Origin: Canibacter oris
GTDB taxonomy: Bacteria > Actinomycetota > Actinomycetes > Actinomycetales > Microbacteriaceae
Length of the DNA stretch: 64,000 bases
Assembly (NCBI RefSeq): GCF_014197205.1
Contig: NZ_JACIFD010000006.1
Location: 1 to 64,000 of the forward strand
Reading direction: 5' to 3'
This document shows, piece after piece, positions 25,362 through 34,746 of the stretch. The notes beneath the pieces are model-generated. The model was given only the letters and a program-made list of their open reading frames with translations, searched no databases and was not told where the DNA came from. The stretch's first letter is position 1. Each line of letters begins with the position of its first letter. The position numbers and the translations under genes were made by a program.

Positions 25362-26627
25362 TTACGCTTGTGGCCGCAGCACAGTCAGGCCGCCCAGGTA
25401 AGGCTGCAGCGCCTCCGGTACTCGCACGCTGCCGTCAGCCTGCTGGTGCGTCTCCAGCAGCGCCACCAGCCAGCGGGTGGTCGCGAGAGTGCCGTTCAGC
25501 GTCGCAACCGGCTGCGTCTTGCCGTCATCGCCGCGGAACCGGGTTTTCAAGCGGCGCGCCTGATAGGTTGTGCAGTTTGAGGTGCTGGTCAGTTCCCTGT
25601 AAGTGCCCTGGGTTGGCACCCACGCCTCGATATCAAACTTCCGTGCCGCGCTAGAACCTAAATCGCCAGCGGCAACATCAATCACCCGGTAGTGCAGTTC
25701 CAGAGCCTGCAGCATCTCCTCCTGCCACGCCACTAACCGGTCGTGTTCTGCCGCGGCGTTGGCCGGATCCGCATACACAAACATCTCCAGCTTGTTGAAC
25801 TGGTGCACGCGAATAATGCCGCGGGTGTCTTTGCCGTGCGACCCCGCCTCTGAACGATAGCAGGTGGACCAGCCCGCGTAGCGCAGCGGACCCGCGCCAA
25901 GGTCAAGAATCTCATCGGCGTGGTAGCCCGCAAGCGCCACCTCACTGGTGCCGGTGAGATACAGATCCTGCTCAGCAAGATGGTAAACCTCGCTCGCGTG
26001 CTCACCCAAGAACCCGGTGCCGTGCATAATCTCTGGCTTCACCAGGGTCGGGGTGATCAGCGGCACAAAACCGTTTGCCAGCGCCTTCTGCAGCGCCATG
26101 TTCATTAGTGCCAGCTCTAGCTGCGCGCCAACACCGCGCAGGAAGTAGAAGCGGGCACCAGAAACCTTAGTGCCGCGCTGCATATCAATCGCGCCCAGAA
26201 GCTCACCCAGCTCCAGGTGATCGCGCGGCTCAAAATCAAACTCCGGCACCGTGCCGTGGGTGCGCAGCGTCACAAAATTCTCTTCGCCGCCCGCCGGCAC
26301 CTCCGGCAGCACCACGTTCTCAATTTTGGCGGCAGCCTCCTGCGCCTCCTGCTCTAGCGCGGTGGCTTTCGCGGCCGCAGCTTTCACCGCAGCAGCCAGC
26401 TCTTTCACCTGCGAGATCAGCGCCGGGCGCTCCTCTTTAGAAGCGGTTTTAACCTGGTCGTTGAAGCGGTTTTGCGCCGCGCGCAGCGACTCAAACTCGT
26501 TCTGCGCGGCACGCCAAGCGCTATCAGCCTCGCGGGCAGCGGCAACAATCGCGGAATCATTACCGCGCGCCTTTTGAGACGCATCAAGAATTTCAGGGTT
26601 ATTGCGGAGCAGCGTAACATCAATCAC
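25362..26627 (-). CDS. serS: Seryl-tRNA synthetase
   Basis: 421 residues, normal length. The N-terminal [20 protein letters not shown] and the long antiparallel coiled coil (about 25-100) bind the long variable arm of tRNA-Ser; the class II catalytic core follows, with the [28 protein letters not shown] and motif 3-like [19 protein letters not shown] segments. It sits between pheA and a HAD phosphatase on the minus strand. Confidence 0.97.
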   Translation of the reverse strand: MIDVTLLRNNPEILDASQKARGNDSAIVAAAREADSAWRAAQNEFESLRAAQNRFNDQVKTASKEERPALISQVKELAAAVKAAAAKATALEQEAQEAAAKIENVVLPEVPAGGEENFVTLRTHGTVPEFDFEPRDHLELGELLGAIDMQRGTKVSGARFYFLRGVGAQLELALMNMALQKALANGFVPLITPTLVKPEIMHGTGFLGEHASEVYHLAEQDLYLTGTSEVALAGYHADEILDLGAGPLRYAGWSTCYRSEAGSHGKDTRGIIRVHQFNKLEMFVYADPANAAAEHDRLVAWQEEMLQALELHYRVIDVAAGDLGSSAARKFDIEAWVPTQGTYRELTSTSNCTTYQARRLKTRFRGDDGKTQPVATLNGTLATTRWLVALLETHQQADGSVRVPEALQPYLGGLTVLRPQA

Positions 26628-26664
26628 TGTTCCAGTTTACCGCGCTCGCTGGCTGCCGTGCTGC

Positions 26665-27603
26665 TTAATTACCCGCAATCAGCCCAGCAACCCACGCTTC
26701 GGCGTCGGCAAAAGCCGCATCGGTATGGTTTGGATCAACCTTTGGCTGCACGCGATCCGCTCGCGGATAACTGCCCAAGAAAGTCACCCGGGGGCTGTAC
26801 TGTTTCACGCCCATCACCGCGTGCCGCAGCCGGGCATCACGAATATGACCCTCCGCGTCAATAAAGAACCGATAGCTGCCCATGTGGTGCCCGATCGGGC
26901 GGGAGGCAATCTGCGTCAGATTCACCCCGCGCGCCGCGAACTGCTCCAGCAGGGTCAGCAGCGCGCCGGCTTTTTCCTCTGGTAGGTCAATAATCAAACT
27001 GGTTTTATCATGCCCGGTCGGCTGCCCGGCGGGGCGGGGTTTGCCAACCAACACGAAGCGAGTCTGCGCGCCAGGATTATCCACTAGCTCCGAGCCGTGC
27101 ACTGCGAGCTCAAAATGCTCGGTAATCGTCGGCGGCGCCAAAGCCGCGTCAATAACCGTGCCCTCGGCAAACAAATCAGCCGCTGCCTGCGCATTACTGC
27201 TCGCCGGAATATGCTGGTGCTCCGGTAAATGCTGCTCCAACCAGCTGCGGCACTGCGCATAAGCCACCGGGTGTGCCGCAATCGTGGTCACCTCACGCAG
27301 CTGCACCTCCGGTCGTGACACCAGCACAAAATCAACCTGCACCAGGTACTCGCCGTAAATCTGCAAATTCCCGAAACTCGCCAGCGCATCCTGCGTCGCA
27401 GAAACCCCGCCGTCAATCGAGTTCTCAATCGCAATCATCGCCGCGTCGCTCACACCCGTGGTGACATTGCGCAGTGCCTGACTCACATTCACAACCGGCT
27501 GCCACACCTGTCCGGCAGCCTCCGGCACCTGCCGCAGCGCCGCCTCCGTAAACGTCCCAGCAGGCCCCAGATAGCTGTATTTGCGAGGTTTTTCAGCGGT
27601 CAT
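26665..27603 (-). CDS. pheA: Prephenate dehydratase
   Basis: Monofunctional enzyme of 312 residues that converts prephenate to phenylpyruvate for phenylalanine synthesis. N-terminal YLGPAGTFTEAALRQ, the catalytic region with GAQTRFVLVG (TRF motif), and a C-terminal ACT regulatory domain (TSLIIDLPEEKAGALLTLLE, LTQIASRPIGHHMGSYRFFI) for feedback by Phe. It begins 3 nt after pgm; the downstream neighbour is serS. Confidence 0.96.
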   Translation of the reverse strand: MTAEKPRKYSYLGPAGTFTEAALRQVPEAAGQVWQPVVNVSQALRNVTTGVSDAAMIAIENSIDGGVSATQDALASFGNLQIYGEYLVQVDFVLVSRPEVQLREVTTIAAHPVAYAQCRSWLEQHLPEHQHIPASSNAQAAADLFAEGTVIDAALAPPTITEHFELAVHGSELVDNPGAQTRFVLVGKPRPAGQPTGHDKTSLIIDLPEEKAGALLTLLEQFAARGVNLTQIASRPIGHHMGSYRFFIDAEGHIRDARLRHAVMGVKQYSPRVTFLGSYPRADRVQPKVDPNHTDAAFADAEAWVAGLIAGN

Positions 27604-27606
27604 AAC

Positions 27607-29319
27607 TCACCCCAAAAGCTCTTGCAGCAGCCGTGCCGCATCGTGTTGCACCTGCTCCAGATGCGCCGCGCCGCGCAGCGACTCGGCGTAAACCTTCATA
27701 ACTGCCTCGGTGCCAGACGGCCGAATCGCCGCCCAGGCGTTGGCGGTGCGAATCACCAAACCACCAATCGCGGCATTATTGCCGGGAGCGTGCGTCAGCA
27801 CCTGCGTGATTTCCTCCCCGGCAAGCTCCGCCACGGTGACATCAGCGGCTTGCAGCGCCAGCAGCTTTGCTTTCTGCTCGCTGTTCGCCGGCGCATCCAC
27901 CCGCCCGTAGGCCGGATCGCCGTGCAGCGCGGTCAGCTCCCGATACCGCTGCAGCGGGGTTTTACCGGTTACCGCAAAAATCTCCGCCGCCAACAGACAC
28001 AGCGCAATGCCGTCTTTGTCGGTGCTCCACGGCTGCCCGTCAAGGGTTAGCAGGCTTGCGCCTGCGCTCTCCTCGCCGCCAAACACTACGGTGCTGCTGT
28101 AAAGCCCCGGCACAAACCACTTGAAGCCTACCGGCACCTCCAGCAGCTCGGCACCGTGAGAGCGTACCACGCGGTCAATAATGCTGCTAGAAACAATGGT
28201 TTTGCCAACCTTGAAAGGCTGCTGCCACGCTGGCCGGTGAGTTAGCAGATAGTCAATCGCTACCGCCAAGAAATGGTTTGGGTTCATCAACTCGCCGTCG
28301 CACACAATGCCGTGCCGATCCGCATCAGCATCATTCGCAACCACCAGCGGAAACTCGCCGCTGAGCTGCAGCACCGCCTGCATCGCGTTCCGGGAAGACG
28401 GATCCATGCGAATCTTGCCGTCCCAGTCAAGGCTCATAAAACTCCACTGCTTATCAACGCCCGGCCCCAAAACTGTGAGATTAAGGCCGTGCTGCGCCGC
28501 AATCTCGTGCCAGTAAGCGACCGCCGCGCCGCCGAGTGGGTGTGCTGCAAACCGCACCCCGGCATCGCGAATCGCCTGCATGTTGATAACCTCGTCGAGA
28601 TCACCCACATAGGAGCGCACATAATCATGCTCGCTGACGCTGCCGGCCCGCGCAGGCAAACTCGCCGCCGCGCCGTCGCGGAGGGTCGCGGCAAGCTGAG
28701 CAGCTACGGGGTGTGGATCAGCCACCGCCGCGAGCTCTGGCAGCAGCTCATTGGCGCGGTTTTGAATCCACCCGGTGGCGTCGCTGTCAGCCGGGCCGCC
28801 GTGCGGCGGATTGTACTTGATGCCGCCATCCTGCGGCGGGTTGTGGCTCGGGGTGATGATGACGCCGTCAGCCAACTGCGCCTCATCAAACTCCTGCCCG
28901 GCAGCAGCCGAGGCACGGCGCAGCTGCTGGTTGTGCTTTAAAATCTCGTGGCTCAGCGCGGGGGTTGGCACATACTCGTCGCCCGCGCTCGCCACCACGT
29001 GGAGTCCGCAAACATCGGCCAAAATGCGCTTCGCGGTAGCCAGCGCGTACTCTGACAGGGGGTGGGTGTCGGCGCCCAAAAACAGTGGCCCAGCCCAGCC
29101 CTGAGCGGTGCGATACTCCGCCACCGCGATGCAGATGGCGATGATGTGTGCCTCGTTGAAACTGTGGTTAAAAGCAGAGCCGCGATGCCCGGAGGTGCCG
29201 AAAGCGACCAGGTGCGCCGGGTTTGCGGTGTCGGGTCGCAGCTCATAGTAGGCGGACTTCAGGGCGGCGAGATCCACCAAATCAGCTGCTGTTGCGATAG
29301 TGCCTGCTTTTTCACTCAT
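27607..29319 (-). CDS. pgm: Phosphoglucomutase (alpha-D-glucose phosphate-specific)
   Basis: 570 residues, alpha-D-phosphohexomutase family. The phosphoserine loop is VIITPSHNPPQDGGIKYN, the metal-binding loop NDADADRHG, the sugar loop FGGEESAGASLL, and the phosphate-binding loop IRPSGTEAVMKVYAES. It interconverts glucose-1- and glucose-6-phosphate. It is the first gene of the minus-strand run pgm-pheA-serS-HAD. Confidence 0.95.
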   Translation of the reverse strand: MSEKAGTIATAADLVDLAALKSAYYELRPDTANPAHLVAFGTSGHRGSAFNHSFNEAHIIAICIAVAEYRTAQGWAGPLFLGADTHPLSEYALATAKRILADVCGLHVVASAGDEYVPTPALSHEILKHNQQLRRASAAAGQEFDEAQLADGVIITPSHNPPQDGGIKYNPPHGGPADSDATGWIQNRANELLPELAAVADPHPVAAQLAATLRDGAAASLPARAGSVSEHDYVRSYVGDLDEVINMQAIRDAGVRFAAHPLGGAAVAYWHEIAAQHGLNLTVLGPGVDKQWSFMSLDWDGKIRMDPSSRNAMQAVLQLSGEFPLVVANDADADRHGIVCDGELMNPNHFLAVAIDYLLTHRPAWQQPFKVGKTIVSSSIIDRVVRSHGAELLEVPVGFKWFVPGLYSSTVVFGGEESAGASLLTLDGQPWSTDKDGIALCLLAAEIFAVTGKTPLQRYRELTALHGDPAYGRVDAPANSEQKAKLLALQAADVTVAELAGEEITQVLTHAPGNNAAIGGLVIRTANAWAAIRPSGTEAVMKVYAESLRGAAHLEQVQHDAARLLQELLG

Positions 29320-29476
29320 AATTTCTATTCTCCCAGGAATCGCTTAAAAAGTGGGCAGCTGGAGAAAAATGGTGCCGCAGTGCGCACCCAGAGTTAGCGA
29401 AATTCGCACTGTTTGTTCATCTTTGCGCAGTAAGCTCGAAACTAGAAAAGAGGACGTTGTGAAGCAGGGAGATGAG

Positions 29477-30250
29477 ATGCGAGAAAAAGTGAAGTTTTGG
29501 TTGACCGACATGGACGGGGTGCTGGTGCATGAACAGCAGCCGATTCCGGGCGCGGCAGAGCTGCTGCAACACTGGCAAGACAGCGGTCAGGAGTATCTGG
29601 TGCTCACCAACAACTCGATTTTCACCGCCCGTGATCTCAGCGCGCGTCTCGCGGCGAGCGGCATTAACGTGCCGGAGGAGCGAATCTGGACAAGCGCCCT
29701 CGCAACCGCCGCGTTTTTAAAGGCGCAGGCGCCCTCAAGCACCGCTTATGTGATTGGCGAGGCGGGGCTGCTGACCGCGCTGCACGATGCTGGTTTTATT
29801 ATGACCGAGGCTAATCCCGAGTTTGTGGTGGTGGGCGAAACCCGCAACTACAGTTTTGACGCGCTCACTAAGGCGATTCGCCTGATTAACAACGGTGCGC
29901 GCTTCATTTCAACCAACCCTGACGCCACTGGTCCGAGCGCGGAGGGGCCGCTGCCGGCAACCGGCGCGGTGAACGCGCTGATCACGAAGGCGACCGGCAA
30001 GGAGCCGTATGTGGTGGGCAAGCCGAACCCGATGATGTTCCGCAGCGCGATGAATAAAATCGGCGCGCACTCCGAGAACACCGCGATGATCGGTGACCGG
30101 ATGGACACCGACATCGTTGCCGGAATGGAGGCGGGTTTGCACACGATCCTGGTGCGCACCGGCATCTCTGATGACGCCGAAATCGCGCGCTACCCGTTCC
30201 GCCCGAATGAGATTTTGGGGTCGGTGGCGGATCTGCTGCCGTCGAAATAG
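29477..30250 (+). CDS. HAD-IIA family hydrolase (NagD/UmpH-like)
   Basis: 257 residues from ATG 29477, with GGGAG 5 nt upstream (a GTG at 29459 is also possible). Motif I is WLTDMDGVLVHEQQPIPGA, motif II LTNNS, the C2 cap is in the middle, the lysine lies in VVGKPNPMMF, and motif IV is MIGDRMDTDIVAGMEAGL. Members dephosphorylate UMP, glycerol phosphate, phosphoglycolate or similar; the substrate is undetermined. Divergent from pgm. Confidence 0.9.
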   Translation: MREKVKFWLTDMDGVLVHEQQPIPGAAELLQHWQDSGQEYLVLTNNSIFTARDLSARLAASGINVPEERIWTSALATAAFLKAQAPSSTAYVIGEAGLLTALHDAGFIMTEANPEFVVVGETRNYSFDALTKAIRLINNGARFISTNPDATGPSAEGPLPATGAVNALITKATGKEPYVVGKPNPMMFRSAMNKIGAHSENTAMIGDRMDTDIVAGMEAGLHTILVRTGISDDAEIARYPFRPNEILGSVADLLPSK

Positions 30251-30312
30251 GGCTTACTCGCCCCCGAACTGCGCCGTAGCGTGCGCCGCTGTTTGCGCCG
30301 TGGCGCCGGCGG

Positions 30313-31290
30313 CTAGTCGCCGCCGCGGTTTTGCGCTGCTGTCTGTGCGGCCTCTGGCGCCGCCTCCGCGGGGTCGCGGCGAGCCCGAGTTTGCGCTGCC
30401 CGCGCGGCAAGCTCACTCGCTGCCGGGTAAGCAATCTCCTCCAGGCTCAGCCCGTGCGCTGGCATCACCGTAAACTCGCTGCTGCGTTCCGCCGCGTCAC
30501 GAATCTCCCGCAGCCGCTGCAGCGTGATGCGCCCGGTTGCTACCGCGACGCACGCGCCGATGAGCGCCCGCACCATCGAGTGGCAGAAAGCGTCAGCCTG
30601 AATATGCGCGACGCACACCGGGCTTACTGCCGCAATCGCGCTCACGCCCGCGCTCGCTTCTGTGCTTGCGCCCGTATCCGGGGCAGTGCCGCTACGCGGG
30701 TCCAGGTCATGCTCCGCACGCCATGAAAATTCGGTGAGATTGCGGATCGTGGTGGCGCCCTCTCGCGCCTTACAAAAGGCTCCAAAATCACGCAGCCCCA
30801 CCAGCTCTGCGGCTGCCTGCTGCAGCAGCTCAAGCTGCGGGGTGCGCTTTGCGGTGGCGGTGAAACGGCGCGCCAGCGGATCCACCACCGGACCTGCAAC
30901 CCGATACTCGTAGCGCCGCCACAGCGCTCCGAAACGGGCATCAAACTCGGCGGGCACCTCCGTGATGTCAGCAATCAGAATATCGCTTGCGTTTTGGCGC
31001 TGTAGCACCCCGTTCACCCGCCGCGCGCGATTTGCCGGGGTGCTGGTGTCTTTGCACAGTGCCGCGAACTCTGGCACCGTGATATCGCAGTGTGCAACCT
31101 GGCCGCGAGCGTGCACCCCCGCGTCGGTGCGCCCACCAACCGTCAGCTGCACCGGATTCGTTGCCGGCCGCCGCAGCACGGTGCTCAGCGCGGTCTCGAT
31201 TTCTTGCTGCACCGTGCGCAGTCCCGGCTGGGTGGCCCAGCCCTTAAAATCGGTGCCGTCGTATGCGATATCTAATCTGATGCGAATCAT
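30313..31290 (-). CDS. truA: tRNA pseudouridine synthase A
   Basis: Modifies U38-U40 in tRNA anticodon arms. 325 residues; N-terminal RLDIAYDGTDFKGWATQPG, catalytic Asp in VGGRTDAGVHARGQVAHCD, then RRYEYRV and FCHSMVRALIGACVAVATGR. A central stretch (about 205-225) and the Ala/Arg-rich C-terminal tail are lower-complexity additions. Confidence 0.95.
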   Translation of the reverse strand: MIRIRLDIAYDGTDFKGWATQPGLRTVQQEIETALSTVLRRPATNPVQLTVGGRTDAGVHARGQVAHCDITVPEFAALCKDTSTPANRARRVNGVLQRQNASDILIADITEVPAEFDARFGALWRRYEYRVAGPVVDPLARRFTATAKRTPQLELLQQAAAELVGLRDFGAFCKAREGATTIRNLTEFSWRAEHDLDPRSGTAPDTGASTEASAGVSAIAAVSPVCVAHIQADAFCHSMVRALIGACVAVATGRITLQRLREIRDAAERSSEFTVMPAHGLSLEEIAYPAASELAARAAQTRARRDPAEAAPEAAQTAAQNRGGD

Positions 31291-31319
31291 AGTCTCGGGT
31301 GTTTTGCCTGCTGGTAAGG

Positions 31320-31454
31320 TTACTGGTTGCTTAGCGTTGGTAGATTACTCAGACCCGGGCCGGTGAGTGCCCCGGGGCGCGGATTTCTGCCGGTTATTGC
31401 CATCAAAATTTCTAAGCGCTCTTGCTTCACGAGGCTCCAGAGAGGTGCTGCCAT
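31320..31454 (-). CDS. Possible 44-residue small protein upstream of truA
   Basis: The frame MAAPLWSLVKQERLEILMAI and on to LSNQ has AGGAG 7 nt before its ATG, and TATAGT (about 31496-31501) is a plausible -10 upstream on the same strand. It ends 29 nt before truA. No known family. It may be a real small gene or a leader for truA. Confidence 0.4.
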   Translation of the reverse strand: MAAPLWSLVKQERLEILMAITGRNPRPGALTGPGLSNLPTLSNQ

Positions 31455-31656
31455 CGACGTTCTCCTATGCGGTGGGGCTGTTGCGGTGGTGTTTCTACTA
31501 TAGTGGCATTCGCCGCAGCGGGGCCGTGCTTCCCGGATGTCCCGTGCGCACAACCGCCGGCCGCAGGGTGCGCGAAACTGAGAGGAGTGTGAGAGCCAAG
31601 CTGTTTCATACCAGCGGCTGATAGCGGCAGCAGTTCACATAAAATATACTGAAAAT

Positions 31657-32964
31657 ATGGCTGAAAACATTGCGCAAACTGCGACAAACACCAGGCGGTT
31701 GCCGGCACTTGATGTGCTGCGCGGTATCGCGATTTTGGGCACTTTGATGGCAAATATTTGGATCTTTGCCTACGGCGGAGCGGGGCTTGCTGCGATGTCT
31801 AAAACTTCGCTGCAGTCGCAGCTTGCGGGGCTTGCGGCAGAGACTGAGGTCGCTGTTTCGCCGCTGCAGCAGGTTGGTAACAGTATCGATTTTGGGCTGT
31901 CGCTGCTGACTGATGGGAAATTTATCGGCCTGCTCACGATTATGTTTGGTATCGGGCTGGAGATTCAGCGGCAGTCGGCGCTGCGGCGGGGCGACAAATG
32001 GCCAGGGCGTTACCCGTGGCGTGCAGCGCTTTTGATTCTTGATGGTCTGCTCAATTACATTTTTATTTTCGAGTACGACGTGCTGATGGGTTACGGTTTA
32101 ACCGCGCTCGTGGTGGCGGCTGTGCTCGCGCGCAATCCGAAAACCCAAAAAATCTGGATGATTGTCGGGGTTGCGGTGCATGTGGCGCTGATGGTCGGGG
32201 CATTGCTGGCTACCTGGTGGGTGGTAAATTATGGAGCAGAGGATGAAAGCACCGCAATAGCTGCTGATGATCCGGTCTTTACGGATACCGGTTCATATGT
32301 GGCGCAGGTGCAAAGCCGGCTGGAGCATTTTTGGTTGGGCCGCGCGGAGATTCCGATTATGTTCTTTATGGGCATAGGGCTGTTTCTTGTCGGGGCGCAC
32401 CTGTTTCGTGCCGGTATTTTCGAACCGCGCGGGGCTAAACTGCGTAAGTGGGTTTTGCTGGGGGCTTTTGGTCTGGGGTTGCCGCTTGACTGGTATTTGC
32501 GGATCGCCCACCCTGAGATTACGGCGAGCTTTACACGTTATGTTACGAGTGCGATTGTGGCGCTCGGGATACTAGCGCTGGTTGCGGGAATTTATGTGCA
32601 TCGCGCTGCTGCGGGTAAGAGTAGCACGGGGCGGATCGGCACAGCCTTTGCGCTGGTTGGCCGGATGGCTTTAACGAACTATATTCTGCAAAACCTTATC
32701 GCGTCAATTATTTTTTATGACTGGGGATTCGGTGTGGCAGCAAAAATTCAGGGCGAAGCATTTGCCTTCTGGGTGCTGGGCTGTTACGTGCTGATTGCGG
32801 GGCTGCTGTTGCTCTTCAGCTGGGCCTGGTTGCGGAAGTTCCAGCGCGGCCCGGTGGAGGAGCTGTGGCACCGCTCATACACTGCCATCGGGGAGCGCAG
32901 TGAGCGGCATGCGGTGCGGCGTGAGGCGCGGCGCGCAGAGCGGCGAGCGCAACAGCGGTTATAG
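31657..32964 (+). CDS. DUF418-family membrane protein
   Basis: 435 residues, many hydrophobic helices. The N-terminal block LPALDVLRGIAILGTLMANI and the C-terminal block GRMALTNYILQNLIASIIFY are the family marks of DUF418 (acyltransferase-3-like fold; role unknown). TATACT at 31645-31650 places the transcription start at or just before the ATG at 31657, so it is probably leaderless. The C-terminus is Arg-rich and cytosolic. Confidence 0.88.
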   Translation: MAENIAQTATNTRRLPALDVLRGIAILGTLMANIWIFAYGGAGLAAMSKTSLQSQLAGLAAETEVAVSPLQQVGNSIDFGLSLLTDGKFIGLLTIMFGIGLEIQRQSALRRGDKWPGRYPWRAALLILDGLLNYIFIFEYDVLMGYGLTALVVAAVLARNPKTQKIWMIVGVAVHVALMVGALLATWWVVNYGAEDESTAIAADDPVFTDTGSYVAQVQSRLEHFWLGRAEIPIMFFMGIGLFLVGAHLFRAGIFEPRGAKLRKWVLLGAFGLGLPLDWYLRIAHPEITASFTRYVTSAIVALGILALVAGIYVHRAAAGKSSTGRIGTAFALVGRMALTNYILQNLIASIIFYDWGFGVAAKIQGEAFAFWVLGCYVLIAGLLLLFSWAWLRKFQRGPVEELWHRSYTAIGERSERHAVRREARRAERRAQQRL

Positions 32965-33010
32965 CCGGCAGCATAAACCTGCTCGTAGCAGCGCGCACCC
33001 TACCTTTGTG

Positions 33011-33088
33011 TTGTGTTTTGTCAAGAAAAATTGACAAAACACAATTGCCTCGGTATTGTGATTTGTAAAGAAATCTTGACGAATCACA
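33011..33088 (+). promoter_or_regulatory. Two palindromic operators with an embedded promoter
   Basis: 33011-33044 is a perfect inverted repeat with 14-bp arms (TTGTGTTTTGTCAA and its complement) around GAAAAA. 33057-33088 is a diverged copy of the same palindrome (arms TTGTGATTTGTAAAG / CTTGACGAATCACA). TTGACA (33031-33036) and TATTGT (33054-33059) form a 17-nt-spaced promoter overlapping both sites. This predicts negative autoregulation of the HTH gene 10 nt downstream. Confidence 0.75.
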
Positions 33089-33098
33089 GGGGGTATTT

Positions 33099-33644
33099 AT
33101 GGATGATAACGATCCGCTCCTGGGTGCGATAGTGCACGCGGATCAGCAGCTGCAGGCTGCAACCAAAGCGCTAGAAGCAGCCGCACAGCAGGCCCGCGAA
33201 GCCGGAGCAACATGGCAGCAGATAGGCGCAGCCATGGGCATTTCCAAGCAGGCCGCCGCGCAGCGTTTCGCTCGCTTAAAGCCGCGCGACGAAGCAGGGG
33301 CTGCCGCAGTGCTTGAGGCTCGCCTTGCCGCAATCGCTCAACAGTTTTTTGCGGCGCTCGCGTCCGGTGATCCAGCAACCGCACACAGCATGATGACCTA
33401 CACAACCCGCAGGCTGCTGTCGCAAACCCGGCTCACCACGATGTGGGCCAGCGTTGTTGATGAGTGCGGTGAGTTCGAAGGGGTTAAGCGCACAGCGCTG
33501 GAGCAGCACGCGACCAGAGCAGTTTTAACTTTCCGCTTACAGCACGCTGCCGGCGAGCCCGTCGGGCAGTTCAGTTTTAATTCCGCACACAAAATTACAG
33601 GATTGGTGGTGTATCTTGACGACTCCGCAGAATTACCGTGGTAG
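33099..33644 (+). CDS. HTH protein with DUF3887-like C-terminal domain
   Basis: 181 residues. Residues 10-70 form a helix-turn-helix unit (ATWQQIGAAMGISKQAAAQRFARL), after a helical start. The C-terminal part from about 80 (IAAIAQQFFAALASGDPATAHSMM and TTMWASVVDECGEFEG) resembles DUF3887/NTF2-like domains. Probably a transcription factor with a small sensory domain, acting on the palindromes just upstream. GGGGG precedes the ATG. It overlaps the following membrane gene by 29 nt. Confidence 0.75.
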   Translation: MDDNDPLLGAIVHADQQLQAATKALEAAAQQAREAGATWQQIGAAMGISKQAAAQRFARLKPRDEAGAAAVLEARLAAIAQQFFAALASGDPATAHSMMTYTTRRLLSQTRLTTMWASVVDECGEFEGVKRTALEQHATRAVLTFRLQHAAGEPVGQFSFNSAHKITGLVVYLDDSAELPW

Positions 33645-33987
33645 CTGGGGCAGCTCGGCAGTGAGAGGCAGCATCGTAACAGCGGCGGTGTGGCTCAGCT
33701 GGATAGTGTTCCTCAGCTTGGCGATGAACAACCTGGTGCATGGATTACTAAGCGGTCTGGCATTTGCGCTCAGCTCGTTTATTATGATGGTGGTTTTCGG
33801 GCGGCCGGGCATCTCTTGGCATCCTGGCTTCGCGTTCGCAAGCGTGTTCGCGGCGGCAATACTGCACTTTATGAACCTCTTTGAGCCGTACTTGCTCTCC
33901 ATCTGGGCACTCGCGTTTTTCGTGTTTGCTGTGATTATGTTTGGTAAGCATAGAAAGCGCCGCAAAGCTGAGGATCTCGGGGTTTAG
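33616..33987 (+). CDS. Small membrane protein coupled to the HTH gene
   Basis: 123 residues from a TTG at 33616 inside the HTH gene. Four probable helices: SIVTAAVWLSWIVFLSLAMN, LLSGLAFALSSFIMMVVFG, FAFASVFAAAILHFMNLF and LLSIWALAFFVFAVIMFG, then a basic tail. I do not recognise the family. The overlap suggests co-expression, so the HTH protein may respond to or regulate it. A terminator follows 27 nt downstream. Confidence 0.65.
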   Translation: MTTPQNYRGSWGSSAVRGSIVTAAVWLSWIVFLSLAMNNLVHGLLSGLAFALSSFIMMVVFGRPGISWHPGFAFASVFAAAILHFMNLFEPYLLSIWALAFFVFAVIMFGKHRKRRKAEDLGV

Positions 33988-34013
33988 ACCCCGCAGCCGC
34001 GGCTACGATTAAG

Positions 34014-34045
34014 CCCCCGGAAACCTTGATTTTCCGGGGGTTTTT
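34014..34045 (+). terminator. Rho-independent terminator
   Basis: CCCCCGGAAA (34014-34023) pairs with TTTCCGGGGG (34031-34040), loop CCTTGAT, followed by TTTTT. It ends the HTH-membrane protein transcript. Confidence 0.9.
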
Positions 34046-34147
34046 CGCTGAGACCGTGCTGTGTTCAGGCTGGCTTCTCGCATTAGGGCTCACTCGAAGT
34101 CGCGAACCTGCGGGCGCTTTGAGCGTGCGCTTCTAGGGTTTTACCCA

Positions 34148-34176
34148 TTGACGTAGGAGCATGCGCGTATTACTAT
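34148..34176 (+). promoter_or_regulatory. Promoter of the toxin-antitoxin pair
   Basis: TTGACG (34148-34153) and TACTAT (34171-34176) are separated by 17 nt, 18 nt upstream of the antitoxin ATG, which has its own AGGAGG. Confidence 0.7.
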
Positions 34177-34194
34177 GTATTCAGGAGGTTTGAA

Positions 34195-34410
34195 ATGGCT
34201 ACAATGACACTTCGCGTGAATGATCAAGACGCCGAGCTGGTGCGCCGATATGCCAACTTTGAAGGTAAAAGTATTTCAGACTTCATCCGTGACGCAATCT
34301 TTGAAAAAATCGAGGATGCCCATGATTTGCGCGTTCTTCGCGAAGCAATCGCTGAGGATGACGGCACCCGGTACACCCTTGATGAAGTCGAAGAAATGCT
34401 CGGTCTATGA
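34195..34410 (+). CDS. RelB-like ribbon-helix-helix antitoxin
   Basis: 71 residues. The N-terminal MATMTLRVNDQDAELVRRYA, then GKSISDFIRDAIFEKIED, is a ribbon-helix-helix DNA-binding domain of the DUF6290/RelB type; the acidic C-terminus (YTLDEVEEMLGL) should wrap the toxin. Strong AGGAGG 7 nt upstream. The last 4 nt (ATGA) overlap the toxin start, the classic type II arrangement. Confidence 0.9.
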   Translation: MATMTLRVNDQDAELVRRYANFEGKSISDFIRDAIFEKIEDAHDLRVLREAIAEDDGTRYTLDEVEEMLGL

Positions 34411-34679
34411 GTGTTTTTCGGGTTAAGTTTTCTAAGAAAGCACTTAAACAGTTAGCAAAGCTAGATAAATTTAACGCACACCTTTTGATTACTTGGATTC
34501 GAAAAAATCTTGAGGGAGCGACCGACCCATACGCAATCGGGAAAAGTTTGGTGGGTAGCCGCAGCGGCGAATGGCGATACCGGGTTGGCGATTACCGAAT
34601 CATTTGTTTCATTGAAAATCAGACTGTCACTATTCATGTTCTTGAAGTCGGTCACAGACGCGAAAACTATGATCGCTAG
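34407..34679 (+). CDS. RelE/ParE-family toxin
   Basis: 90 residues: VFRVKFSKKALKQLAKLDKF, later GEWRYRVGDYRIICFIENQ and TIHVLEVGHRRENYDR, the RelE fold with the conserved Arg-x-x-x-x-Tyr-Arg strand and a C-terminal His/Arg/Tyr group fit for ribosome-dependent mRNA cleavage. Both partners are intact. Located between a terminator and tRNA-Ser(GCU), a common place for accessory modules. Confidence 0.9.
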   Translation: MSVFRVKFSKKALKQLAKLDKFNAHLLITWIRKNLEGATDPYAIGKSLVGSRSGEWRYRVGDYRIICFIENQTVTIHVLEVGHRRENYDR

Positions 34680-34746
34680 AACTCAAGACATGTAAGCGGC
34701 AATGTTTACTGAATGTTTACTGGCGCCGTTTTTGAGAAAAGCTAAA

